Counted from the first letter of the stretch, positions 7,486 to 16,215 are shown. The stretch is 17,499 nt of DNA from Pseudorhodoplanes sp. (GCA_008933495.1 WBUW01000015.1:1-17499); one strand, 5' to 3'. Notes: generated from the sequence alone by a model not told the origin. Program-made: numbers and translations.

Positions 7486-8604
7486 TCACACCCGCATCGG
7501 CATCAGCACGTAAAGCGCGCCCTTGGCATCCTTGTCGCGGATCAGGGTCGGCGAGCCGGGATCGGCGAGCTTGAGAATGGCGGTCTCGCCTTCGATCTGG
7601 GAGGCGATGTCGAGCAGGTAGCGTGAATTGAACCCGATATCGAGCGGGTCGGAATCATACTCGACCTCGATTTCTTCGGTCGCGCTTCCCGAATCCGGAT
7701 TGGTGACCGACAATGTCAGCCGTCCGCCGGTCAGCGACAGCTTGACGGCGCGCCCGCGCTCGCTCGATACGGTCGAGACGCGATCGACCGCGGCCTCGAA
7801 TTCGGCCTTGTCGACCTTGAGCTCCTTGTCGTTGCCGAGCGGAATGACACGGGCATAGTCGGGAAAGGTGCCGTCGATCAGTTTGGAGGTCAGTACGACA
7901 TCGCCGATGCTGAAGCGGATCTTGGCCTGCGACAATTCCACGCTGACGTCGGCCTCGGTGTCTTCGATCAGGCGCTGCACTTCGCTAACCGTCTTGCGCG
8001 GCACGATCACGCCGGGCATGCCCTTGGCGCCGGCCGGCAATGGAATTTCGTACTGCGCCAGGCGGTGCCCGTCGGTCGCCACCGCGCGCAGCGTTTCGGA
8101 CTTGCCGGCGGTCGCGGTATGCAGATAGATGCCGTTGAGATAATAGCGCGTCTCTTCCGTCGAAATCGCAAACTGCGTCTTGTCGATCATGCGTTTGAGA
8201 TCGGCGGCCGCGATCTTGAAACCGTGGCTCATCTCGCCGGCATTGAGATCGGGGAAGTCGCTCTCCGGCAGGGTCTGCAGCGTGAAGCGCGAGCGGCCGG
8301 CGCGGATTGAAAGGACGGCGCGGTCGCCCGAGGCTTCCATGACGATCTGCGCGCCTTCCGGCAGTTTGCGCACAATGTCGTAGATCATGTGCGCCGGCAC
8401 AGTCGTCGATCCGCCGGGCGCCACCTCGGCCGCGACCGTCTCGTTCACCTCGAGGTCGAGATCGGTCGCCTTGAGCGCGAGCTTCGACTTCTCGGCACGA
8501 ATGAGGACATTGGCCAGGATCGGGATCGTGTTCCGCCGTTCGACCACGCGATGCACGTGACCCAGGGACTTGAGGAGCTGGGCGCGCTCGACAGTGACCT
8601 TCAT
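7486..8604 (-). CDS. dnaN: DNA polymerase III beta subunit (sliding clamp)
   Basis: The 372-aa beta clamp encircles DNA and tethers polymerase III and other clamp-binding proteins. The sequence shows the three-domain length. The D-K-T-Q-F-A-I-S-T-E-E-T-R-Y-Y-L-N-G-I segment opens domain 2. The protein-binding cleft residues T177-D-G-H-R-L182 are present, as is the C-terminal M368-P-M-R-V that lines the same pocket. The ATG at 8604 gives the normal start M-K-V-T-V-E-R. dnaA lies 135 bp upstream on the same strand, with a strong imperfect hairpin in between (8660-8692). Confidence 0.99.
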   Translation of the reverse strand: MKVTVERAQLLKSLGHVHRVVERRNTIPILANVLIRAEKSKLALKATDLDLEVNETVAAEVAPGGSTTVPAHMIYDIVRKLPEGAQIVMEASGDRAVLSIRAGRSRFTLQTLPESDFPDLNAGEMSHGFKIAAADLKRMIDKTQFAISTEETRYYLNGIYLHTATAGKSETLRAVATDGHRLAQYEIPLPAGAKGMPGVIVPRKTVSEVQRLIEDTEADVSVELSQAKIRFSIGDVVLTSKLIDGTFPDYARVIPLGNDKELKVDKAEFEAAVDRVSTVSSERGRAVKLSLTGGRLTLSVTNPDSGSATEEIEVEYDSDPLDIGFNSRYLLDIASQIEGETAILKLADPGSPTLIRDKDAKGALYVLMPMRV

Positions 8605-8659
8605 TTCAGACCCCGTCCGCAATCGAACGGGCGCATAAAGCGCCCCGGTGTGACAATGA

Positions 8660-8692
8660 TCCCGGCCGCCCGCTTGGAGGCGGGGGCCGGGA
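8660..8692. other. Strong imperfect hairpin between dnaA and dnaN
   Basis: The arms TCCCGGCC and GGCCGGGA pair fully. After a one-base bulge they continue with CCCGC/GCGGG around a TTGGAG-type loop, giving about 13 bp of GC-rich stem. There is no T-run in the dnaA-to-dnaN direction, so it is not a classical terminator. It could reduce read-through, stabilise the 3' end of the dnaA mRNA, or be a decayed copy of a genomic palindromic repeat. Confidence 0.5.
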
Positions 8693-8739
8693 CCCATCAA
8701 ATTGACGCTTCAGGCCACGAAGTGCAAGGGCCGCGATTC

Positions 8740-10167
8740 CTACTCCTGCAATTGCCGCTTGAGCAGTTCGATCTCGTCGGCCAGGGAGCTGTCGGTGCCG
8801 ACCAGCCCTTCGATCTTGCGCACGGCATGCAGCACGGTGGTGTGGTCGCGGCCGCCGAACCGGCGCCCGATCTCCGGCAGCGAGCGCAGGGTCAGCGTCT
8901 TGGCCAGATACATCGCCACCTGGCGGGGCCGCACGACATTGGCGGTGCGGCGCGAGGAAAGCAGGTCGGAGCGGCTGACATTGTACTGGCGGGCGACCAC
9001 GCGCTGGATGTCCTCGATCTTGACCCGCTTGGGCTCCTGCGGGCGGATCAAATCGCGCACTTCCCGCTCCGCCATCTCAAGCGTCACCGGCTGGCCGGTC
9101 AGCTTGCTGTGGGCCAGCAGGCGGTTCAGGGCCCCCTCCAGGTCGCGGCCGTTATGGGTCACCGATTTGGCGATGAACTCCACCACCTCATCGGGGACCT
9201 CGAAGCTCTCATGATGCGACCTGGCGGCGGCGATGCGGGCCTTGAGGATTTCAAGCCGCAATTCCTCGCCGAGCGGACCCATTTCCACCACCAGCCCGCC
9301 GGCAAGGCGGGAGCGCACGCGGTCGTCCAGATTTTCCAGATCGGTCGGCGGCCGGTCGGCCGCGATCACGACCTGGCGGCCGGCATCGATGAGCGCGTTC
9401 AGCGTGTGACAGAACTCGGCCTGGATGTTCCTGCCCTGCAGGAATTGCAGGTCGTCAATGACCAGCACATCGATGCCGCGCAGCGCCTCCTTGAAGGCGA
9501 GCGCGGTATGGGTCTTGAGCGCCGAAACGAAGCCGTACATGAATTTTTCGGCGGTGAGATAGAGCACCTTGCGCTCGCCGCCGGCATTGCCGGCCCAGGT
9601 CACCGCGTGCAGCAGATGCGTCTTGCCGAGCCCGACTCCGGCATGGATGTAGAGCGGATTGAACATCACGCTGTCGCCGCGGCGGGCGACCGCTACCTGC
9701 TTGGCGGCAGCATGCGCGAGCGTATTGGAGCGCCCGATCAGGAAATTCTCGAACGTCAGCCGCGCATCGAGCGGCGAGCCGCCGAGCGCATCATTGGTCG
9801 CGGCCGAATGCAGTGTCATCTGCCGCGGCTCGTCGGCGCCGGGTTTTGCCGTGCGCGTCTCGCACGCCGGCGCCGCGCCGTTGGCGGCCGGCTTGCTTGT
9901 GTTCGACCGCAGCACGGCCGAACGCACGGTGAGCTCGATGCGCTGGATTTTGTCTTCTTCTGCCCGCCAGCAGTTCAGAACCCGGTCGCCGTAATGCGAC
10001 TGCACCCAGCTCTTGAGAAATCGCGTCGGCACCGAGAGGCGGACCGTATCCTTGTCGACGCCTTCCAGATCCATGCGCGTGAACCAGCTCGAATATACGT
10101 CATCGCCCACTTCCGCCCGCAGGCGCCCTTTGACGCGCGCCCATCGCTCCTGGTCGGTGATTTCCAT
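8740..10167 (-). CDS. dnaA: Chromosomal replication initiator protein DnaA
   Basis: The 475-aa DnaA binds DnaA boxes, oligomerises with ATP and opens the origin. Domain I covers roughly residues 1-85. A low-complexity linker follows to about 130, then the AAA+ domain with Walker A G177-V-G-L-G-K-T183 and Walker B I-D238-D239-L-Q-F-L. Domain IV carries the DNA-binding signature G-R440-D-H-T-T-V-L-H-A-V. The C-terminus E-I-E-L-L-K-R-Q-L is typical. The start at 10167 has GAGG about twelve bases upstream and gives a family-like M-E-I-T-D-Q-E-R-W. Upstream lies over 1 kb without a recognisable gene before rpsT, so the dnaA promoter and any DnaA autoregulatory sites are expected there. Confidence 0.99.
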   Translation of the reverse strand: MEITDQERWARVKGRLRAEVGDDVYSSWFTRMDLEGVDKDTVRLSVPTRFLKSWVQSHYGDRVLNCWRAEEDKIQRIELTVRSAVLRSNTSKPAANGAAPACETRTAKPGADEPRQMTLHSAATNDALGGSPLDARLTFENFLIGRSNTLAHAAAKQVAVARRGDSVMFNPLYIHAGVGLGKTHLLHAVTWAGNAGGERKVLYLTAEKFMYGFVSALKTHTALAFKEALRGIDVLVIDDLQFLQGRNIQAEFCHTLNALIDAGRQVVIAADRPPTDLENLDDRVRSRLAGGLVVEMGPLGEELRLEILKARIAAARSHHESFEVPDEVVEFIAKSVTHNGRDLEGALNRLLAHSKLTGQPVTLEMAEREVRDLIRPQEPKRVKIEDIQRVVARQYNVSRSDLLSSRRTANVVRPRQVAMYLAKTLTLRSLPEIGRRFGGRDHTTVLHAVRKIEGLVGTDSSLADEIELLKRQLQE

Positions 10168-10343
10168 ATCGGTCGCCTCTTCCCGATGTTGCCCCGTACG
10201 CCGATGCGCGGACCGGTCTACCGGCTGCGCCGCCGCCTGCTGCCGGTATCCGATGCATCGGTCCGGACGGGCGGTGATCCGCAGAAGGACACGGACGCAT
10301 CCGCCTGGCTGGACCGCGCCGGTGTGAACCGGGCCGCGGGTGT

Positions 10344-10520
10344 TCAGGCAATTGGAGGAGAGGCAACGCCGAGGGAGCCGATCTTGATGACGCAGGAGGA
10401 GCGGACGGTACGTAGCGTGCGCTCGGGTCGCGGATGGCGGACGAGGTTCGCACGCTCTGCCCGCTCGAAATTGATCAGGCCCCGCCGCACGGCTGCAGTC
10501 ATAACATGTAATTTGGTCAT
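10344..10520 (-). CDS. Candidate small ORF upstream of dnaA (58 aa), unknown
   Basis: The ATG at 10520 is preceded on the minus strand by GGGAGGGGG, an unusually strong Shine-Dalgarno-like sequence about five bases upstream. A 6-bp hairpin (10536-10552) lies just before that. The frame encodes a basic 58-residue peptide, starting M-T-K-L-H-V-M-T-A-A-V, and ends 176 bp before dnaA on the same strand. I recognise no family. It may be a real small protein, a leader peptide affecting dnaA, or a chance frame in GC-rich DNA. The ribosome binding site is the main argument for it. Confidence 0.3.
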   Translation of the reverse strand: MTKLHVMTAAVRRGLINFERAERANLVRHPRPERTLRTVRSSCVIKIGSLGVASPPIA

Positions 10521-10535
10521 AAGTCCCCCTCCCAT

Positions 10536-10552
10536 CCGCGCAAACGGCGCGG
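10536..10552. other. Short hairpin upstream of the 58-aa ORF
   Basis: CCGCGC (10536-10541) and GCGCGG (10547-10552) form a perfect 6-bp stem with a 5-nt loop. It lies immediately before the strong ribosome-binding-like GGGAGGGGG on the minus strand. A regulatory role is only suggested by position. Confidence 0.3.
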
Positions 10553-10646
10553 CGGTTATTTCATTCCTGACGTTCGAAGTACCGGAAACCTCTCCTCGCT
10601 GATTAGCCAAACGAAACGCGGCGAACGCGAAGATCAGTGGCAAGTC

Positions 10647-10820
10647 TTACGCCAACGCGGTCTGGTTCGAGAATTCTTCGAGATTGAGGATTCGAGACAC
10701 ATGTCGCCCGTTCTCATCGTCGATGAGTTCGTAGAAAGACCTTTGACTGAAAACTTCCGCCAGCGCGGAAGCAATTTGAAAATACACGGCTTGCTCCGAC
10801 CTGCAATGGATTTTCTGCAT
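10647..10820 (-). CDS. Candidate small ORF, 57 aa, unknown (possible gene remnant)
   Basis: The frame from the ATG at 10820 reads like protein: a predicted helix around Y-F-Q-I-A-S-A-L-A-E-V-F, then an acidic E-L-I-D-D-E-N-G-R-H-V-S-R-I. Third-position G/C is only about 63%, well below the neighbouring genes, which would fit recent acquisition or decay. No convincing ribosome binding site precedes the ATG, and the frame is open further upstream in less protein-like sequence. I recognise no family. It could be a genuine small protein, the tail of a decayed gene, or chance. Confidence 0.28.
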   Translation of the reverse strand: MQKIHCRSEQAVYFQIASALAEVFSQRSFYELIDDENGRHVSRILNLEEFSNQTALA

Positions 10821-11250
10821 GATGCGCCGGATCGCATTCGATTGTGGCGCCGGCAACACGCGAAGTCTGTGTAAAGTGTCATCACAACGTCTTGAATCGC
10901 CGTATTGTTTCTTGCCCGGCGTCGTTGCGGTCTGGTGTCGCCGGTTGCAGAAAAGTCCCAGAAAATGCTGCATTCCTGAGTGGTGTCATACGGTGGATTT
11001 TGCGGCCCGCGCGATGCTTGCCACTTAACGTCTTCATGTATCGTGAATTTTTTTGTCCGAAATTGCATGTAGCCTCGGATCGCAGTTTTCTTTTTGCATC
11101 GCCGCGCGTGGCGTTCCGGCGGTCAAGCTCGATGCGTCTGTTCGCGCACAGTGATCGCTGGCATTCATTATGAGCGTCGCGCTCGGACCGGCGCGCGGAA
11201 ATTGCGTGCGGTGCGCCGCGGCCGCGCAAAAAATGAAATCAAAACAAAAC

Positions 11251-11274
11251 AAGCCCGGCAACATTGCCGGGCTT
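11251..11274. terminator. Bidirectional intrinsic terminator downstream of rpsT
   Basis: AAGCCCGGCAA and TTGCCGGGCTT form a near-continuous 11-bp inverted repeat (9-bp stem with a 6-nt loop in RNA). On the minus strand it is followed by GTTTTGTTTTGATTT and on the plus strand by TTTCGACATTTTTT, so it can stop transcription both ways. It lies about 95 bases past the rpsT stop codon and beyond the tandem repeat array, so the array should be inside the rpsT transcript. Confidence 0.85.
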
Positions 11275-11298
11275 TCGACATTTTTTGAATTTATGGAC

Positions 11299-11373
11299 TT
11301 TACACTGTGGAATTTACACTGTGGAATTTACACTGTGGAATTTACACTGTGGAATTTACACTGTGGAATTTAC
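11299..11373. repeat. Five tandem copies of a 14-bp near-palindromic unit
   Basis: The plus-strand unit TTTACACTGTGGAA is repeated exactly five times (11299-11312, 11313-11326, 11327-11340, 11341-11354 and 11355-11368), followed by a partial TTTAC. Each unit contains TTACAC-T-GTGGAA, whose halves are reverse complements at five of six positions. The array therefore alternates two near-complementary hexamers every 7 bp. On the minus strand it begins inside the rpsT stop codon (TAA at 11372-11370) and runs into the 3' UTR ahead of the terminator. The minus-strand AATTCCACA also keeps the TCCACA core of a DnaA box but mismatches the consensus at two positions. Copy identity is perfect, which points to recent slippage or selection. 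Confidence 0.95.
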
Positions 11374-11636
11374 TTGGCGAGCTTGGCAACCTTCGATGCA
11401 AGCCGGGATACCTTCCGGCTCGCGGTCTTCTTGTGCACCACGCCTTGTTGCGCCGCGCGCATTAATTTCGGCTCGGCGTTCTTGAAGGCCGCCACCGCGG
11501 CGGCATGGTTGCCGCTCGCGATCGCCTCCTCGATCTCGCGCACGGCGCCGCGCATGGTCGAGCGGCGGGATTTGTTGACCTTGGTGCGGCGCGCAATGAC
11601 GCGTGTTGCCTTTCGTGCCGACTTGGTATTGGCCAT
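11370..11636 (-). CDS. rpsT: 30S ribosomal protein S20
   Basis: The 88-aa S20 binds 16S rRNA in the small subunit body. The sequence is a lysine/arginine-rich three-helix protein with the standard start M-A-N-T-K-S-A-R-K and the family core E-P-K-L-M-R-A-A-Q-Q-G-V-V-H-K-K-T-A-S-R-K-V-S-R-L. The ATG at 11636 has AGGAA about nine bases upstream. It has its own promoter (11694-11722), a leader hairpin, a repeat array directly after the stop codon and a strong terminator, so it is a single-gene transcript. rpsT upstream of dnaA is typical of Hyphomicrobiales. Confidence 0.99.
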   Translation of the reverse strand: MANTKSARKATRVIARRTKVNKSRRSTMRGAVREIEEAIASGNHAAAVAAFKNAEPKLMRAAQQGVVHKKTASRKVSRLASKVAKLAK

Positions 11637-11658
11637 CGCGATGTTCCTGAAGACAAAC

Positions 11659-11681
11659 GGCGGCGGAAATCCTCCGCCGCC
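11659..11681 (-). promoter_or_regulatory. Hairpin in the rpsT mRNA leader
   Basis: The minus-strand leader contains GGCGGCGGA and TCCGCCGCC, a perfect 9-bp GC stem with a 5-nt loop, ending 22 bases before the rpsT start codon. There is no U-run after it, so it is not a terminator for the upstream gene. S20 is known to repress its own translation in Escherichia coli, so an autoregulatory or mRNA-stabilising leader structure is a reasonable inference. Confidence 0.6.
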
Positions 11682-11693
11682 ACATGCGGGGAG

Positions 11694-11722
11694 CTTATAG
11701 AGGCGCACTGCGCGGGCGTCAA
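11694..11722 (-). promoter_or_regulatory. Sigma-70-type promoter of rpsT
   Basis: On the minus strand TTGACG (11722-11717) is followed after 16 bp by CTATAA (11700-11695), or after 17 bp by TATAAG (11699-11694). This is close to the housekeeping consensus and correctly spaced. Transcription would begin near 11687, giving a leader of about 50 nt that contains the hairpin at 11659-11681. Confidence 0.7.
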
Positions 11723-11751
11723 CGCCGGCGGGTTCCGGGCCGGCCCCGCGC

Positions 11752-12648
11752 TTACGCGACCTTTTGGGCTCGGATCTCCTGGTAACCGGCGATCACGGCG
11801 GCGCGGTCCGCGGCCGGAAAGGCGGCGAGCGGCGGCTTGACCGCGGCAAGGCCCGCGTCCGCATGGATGTGGGCCAGGAGCGCCTTGACCCCGGCCACGA
11901 GCGGCTTGCCGTCGAACAACCCGCGGATGGCGACCGCCTGCTCGAGCGCGGTCCGGTCGCCCGCGGCCCAGGCGCGTCCGCACAGGTCGGCATTGCAATT
12001 GGCGGTCGCCGAAATGCAGCCGGCAAACGCGCCCGCGCGCGCTTCCAGAAGACAGGCTTCGGTTGACGGAAACACATCGAACCGTTCGGAGAGCCGCGCC
12101 GCTTCGCGCGCGAACGGCATGTCGCCGGACGAATCCTTCAGTCCGGCAATGCGCGCACCATAGGCGTCCATCAGGCGGCGGATCAGCGCGATATGCCACG
12201 GCAGGCCGGACAGAGCCGGAAAGTGATAGAGATAGATCGCAATCGGCTTTGCCACGGTGCCCGCCACGATGGCGCCGATATAGGCCGCAAGGCCGTCGTC
12301 CGGGACGCCCTTGTAATAGAACGGCGGCAACACCAGCGCGCCGGCAAATCCCAGATCGGCGGCATGACGAGTGAGTGCGACGGCGTCGGCCGCGGCCGCG
12401 GCGCCGGTGCCGACCATCAGCCGGTGCATGGGCAGGCCCGCTTCGCGACAGGCGCTCATCAGGCCCATCCGCTCCGCGACCGAAAACGAAGTCGCCTCGC
12501 CGGTCGTCCCGAGCACGTTGAGGCCGTCGCAGCCGTTGCCGAGCAGATGGCGCGCGAGCCGCACGCAGCGCGCGTGGTCGGGTTGTCCGCAGGCATCGAT
12601 CGCGGTTGCGATGGCGGCGATGACGCCGCCGAGTTTCTTCGCGCTCAT
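11752..12648 (-). CDS. Dihydrodipicolinate synthase / N-acetylneuraminate lyase family aldolase
   Basis: The 298-aa TIM-barrel protein belongs to the class I aldolase family whose members form a Schiff base with pyruvate or a keto acid. Visible are G47-T-T-G-E51, the family's carboxylate-binding loop, Y141 in I-Y-L-Y-H-F-P, and the Schiff-base lysine K171 in I-A-G-L-K-D-S-S-G-D. I start at the ATG at 12648 (M-S-A-K-K-L-G-G-V); an in-frame ATG at 12690 overlaps the malic enzyme end. It begins 28 bp after the malic enzyme stop on the same strand and probably shares its transcript. The pocket sequence (YHFPALSG) differs from canonical DapA (YNVPxRTG), so it is unlikely to be the lysine-pathway enzyme. 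The substrate cannot be named from sequence. Confidence 0.93.
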   Translation of the reverse strand: MSAKKLGGVIAAIATAIDACGQPDHARCVRLARHLLGNGCDGLNVLGTTGEATSFSVAERMGLMSACREAGLPMHRLMVGTGAAAAADAVALTRHAADLGFAGALVLPPFYYKGVPDDGLAAYIGAIVAGTVAKPIAIYLYHFPALSGLPWHIALIRRLMDAYGARIAGLKDSSGDMPFAREAARLSERFDVFPSTEACLLEARAGAFAGCISATANCNADLCGRAWAAGDRTALEQAVAIRGLFDGKPLVAGVKALLAHIHADAGLAAVKPPLAAFPAADRAAVIAGYQEIRAQKVA

Positions 12649-12676
12649 GATAGGCCCGCGTCCGATCCCGCGCCGG

Positions 12677-14956
<2,280 letters not shown>

Positions 14957-14970
14957 TCCAACTCCTTACA

Positions 14971-14986
14971 GGCGGCGGGCGCCGCC
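14971..14986 (-). other. Leader hairpin next to the maeB ribosome binding site
   Basis: GGCGGC and GCCGCC form a perfect 6-bp stem with a 4-nt loop, ending a few bases upstream of the AAGGAG of maeB. It may affect translation, but short GC stems are frequent in this DNA. Confidence 0.3.
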
Positions 14987-14997
14987 CGGGGAACCTA

Positions 14998-15044
14998 GCG
15001 CATGATGCGCCGCAGTGGAATCCTTTCGCTGCGGGATCGTGCGC
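14998..15044. repeat. Imperfect palindromic intergenic element
   Basis: The left arm begins GCGCATGAT and ends CGCAG; the right arm reads CTGCGGGATCGTGCGC. The arms pair over most of their length around an 11-nt centre. The layout GCATGAT...GTGGAATC resembles, by memory, a diverged copy of the Rhizobiales palindromic repeats that begin GCATGATCCGGAAAAGTGG. It sits between the divergent maeB and membrane-protein genes. The inverted repeat is seen; membership of the repeat family is inferred. Confidence 0.5.
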
Positions 15045-15157
15045 CCGCTGACGCTGTCAGCCTGCCCGATCGTTTGCCGCGCCGCGACGGCGGACGGGGT
15101 TGCGCCGCGTGCGCGTTTTGTGCCTCTCTGCCGTGAACCGGACATCGCCTGTCGGAC

Positions 15158-15174
15158 ACCAATGGTGGATTGGT
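15158..15174. promoter_or_regulatory. Inverted repeat ACCAAT-N5-ATTGGT in a divergent intergenic region
   Basis: The two 6-bp arms are perfect and separated by GGTGG. The site lies between the divergent starts of maeB and the 107-aa membrane protein, about 75 bases before the latter. It could be an operator half-site pair. No regulator gene is adjacent to support this. The rest of 14957-15248 shows no gene, tRNA or clear promoter. Confidence 0.35.
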
Positions 15175-15248
15175 CTTCGGCTTGAAGGCGGTTCGCGGGC
15201 GCGCTAATCCCGGCCGCCCATGCAAATACGGTCCATGGCTGCATCCGC

Positions 15249-15572
15249 ATGATACGTTTCTTGTTTCGTTTCGTCGGCCTCTGGATTCTGGCCGCCGCTT
15301 TCATCTTTCTGATCTATGACGGGACCAAGTCGATCGCCGACCGGTCCAGCTTCTTTATCACGCGCGGCAAGGACGTATGGGCGGCGGTCCACCAAACGAG
15401 CCTGATCGGGCTTCAGCCGATGCTCGAACAGCGCTTCGGCGCCTGGGCCTGGGATCCGGCCGCGGTGACTTTGCTCGACCAGCCGGCATGGCTGGTGCTG
15501 GGCGTGCTCGGCGTGTTGCTCATCCTGCTCGGGCGCAGGAAAAAGCCGCTGATCGGCTACGGACGCGACTGA
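15249..15572 (+). CDS. Small two-helix inner-membrane protein, function unknown
   Basis: The 107-aa product has a hydrophobic segment near the N-terminus (roughly residues 6-23, F-R-F-V-G-L-W-I-L-A-A-A-F-I-F-L-I-Y). A polar middle region with several Trp and Asp/Arg residues follows. A second hydrophobic segment (about 81-94) comes before a basic tail R-R-K-K-P. With the basic tail on the cytoplasmic side, both termini would be inside and the central region periplasmic. I recognise no family with a defined function. The ATG at 15249 lacks a strong ribosome binding site but gives a typical membrane-protein start, M-I-R-F-L-F-R-F. The gene is convergent with the DUF336 gene, with only 9 bp between stop codons. 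Confidence 0.85.
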   Translation: MIRFLFRFVGLWILAAAFIFLIYDGTKSIADRSSFFITRGKDVWAAVHQTSLIGLQPMLEQRFGAWAWDPAAVTLLDQPAWLVLGVLGVLLILLGRRKKPLIGYGRD

Positions 15573-15581
15573 TCGCGCCGC

Positions 15582-16070
15582 TCAGTGCCCGAGCGCCTGA
15601 ATGCCGGCGCGCGCAATCTGGGCATCCTGTGCCGACAAGACCCCTGAGACGCCGATGGCGCCGATCACCTTGCCGTCGGAAATGATCGGCAATCCGCCTT
15701 CGAGCGGGGTGATGTTGTTCAGCGTGGTCAGCCGCAGGCCTGACCCGCCGGCGGAGATGGCGTCCTCCAGCGCCTTGGTCGGCAGCTTGAAATCGAGCGC
15801 GGTCTGCGCCTTGCCCTTGGCGAGCTGCAGCGATCCCAATTGCGCGTTGTCGAAGCGATGCAGCATGACCATGTTCCCGCCGCTGTCGACGATCACGATA
15901 AAGACCGACCAGTTGTTGCGCACCGCCTCGGTTTCGGCGCCGGCCATGACCTTCTTGGCCATTTCGAGCGTAATGGGCGGACCATAGGGGGGCGGCGTCT
16001 GCTGGGCGACGGCCGGAGCGGCGGCGCACAGACAAACCAACAACGCGGCCACGAACCTCGCAAACGGCAT
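15582..16070 (-). CDS. Secreted GlcG/HbpS-like (DUF336) protein, possible haem-binding
   Basis: The 162-aa product begins with a classical signal peptide: basic start M-P-F-A-R, hydrophobic core V-A-A-L-L-V-C-L-C-A-A-A, and a likely cleavage after A-V-A at about residue 22. It should therefore be periplasmic. The mature part is a single GlcG/HbpS domain, with the helix L-E-M-A-K-K-V, the strand F-I-V-I-V-D-S-G-G-N-M-V, and the typical C-terminal G-G-L-P-I-I...G-A-I-G-V-S-G. Streptomyces HbpS binds haem and senses oxidative stress, but most relatives are uncharacterised, so haem binding is inference. The ATG at 16070 is preceded by GGAGAGGAGG, a strong ribosome binding site. It is divergent from msrA, and a shared oxidative-stress theme is possible. 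Confidence 0.92.
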   Translation of the reverse strand: MPFARFVAALLVCLCAAAPAVAQQTPPPYGPPITLEMAKKVMAGAETEAVRNNWSVFIVIVDSGGNMVMLHRFDNAQLGSLQLAKGKAQTALDFKLPTKALEDAISAGGSGLRLTTLNNITPLEGGLPIISDGKVIGAIGVSGVLSAQDAQIARAGIQALGH

Positions 16071-16215
16071 GGTGCCTCCTCTCCAGGGCCCCAAATCGCC
16101 CGTCCTGCCGATAGCGCAGATTGGGCGGGCGTGCCAGCGCCTCGTCCTCATCGCGGATTTGTGACGCCGGGGCGCGGATTCGCGCGAAGACGTGATGGCC
16201 GCGGGCGTGCTGGCC

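Larger units (their letters stand above)
10168..11298. other. Long gene-poor region between dnaA and rpsT
   Basis: This stretch of about 1.1 kb holds no gene I recognise. The part nearest dnaA is GC-rich like its surroundings. From about 10500 onward the base composition shifts, and 11041-11100 is only 40% G+C (24 of 60), against well over 60% in the neighbouring genes. A plus-strand TGTGTAAAG at 10868-10876 matches the relaxed DnaA box TGTGNAWAA at all but one position. No perfect TTATCCACA box is present. The region also contains two small-ORF candidates, a hairpin at 10536-10552 and a bidirectional terminator at 11251-11274. It probably carries dnaA regulatory sequence; an origin role is possible but unproven. 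Confidence 0.6.

Noticed and set aside
8389..10602. A 737-codon plus-strand frame opposite dnaN and dnaA
   Set aside because: It is antisense to two well-defined genes and runs across their gap; no protein family features.
10844..11173. A 109-codon plus-strand frame in the dnaA-rpsT gap
   Set aside because: No ribosome binding site, no protein-like pattern, many rare residues clustered (Cys, Arg, Ser), and it crosses an AT-rich noncoding stretch.
10882..11229. A 115-codon minus-strand frame in the dnaA-rpsT gap
   Set aside because: Low-complexity basic sequence without a family signature or ribosome binding site; judged chance.
11299..11373. Reading the tandem repeats as a CRISPR array
   Set aside because: The units are 14 bp, directly adjacent with no unique spacers, and no cas gene is near.
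14957..15248. Possible tRNA or small RNA in the 292-bp divergent gap
   Set aside because: I looked for a cloverleaf and TTCGA-type T-arm and found none; only inverted repeats are visible.
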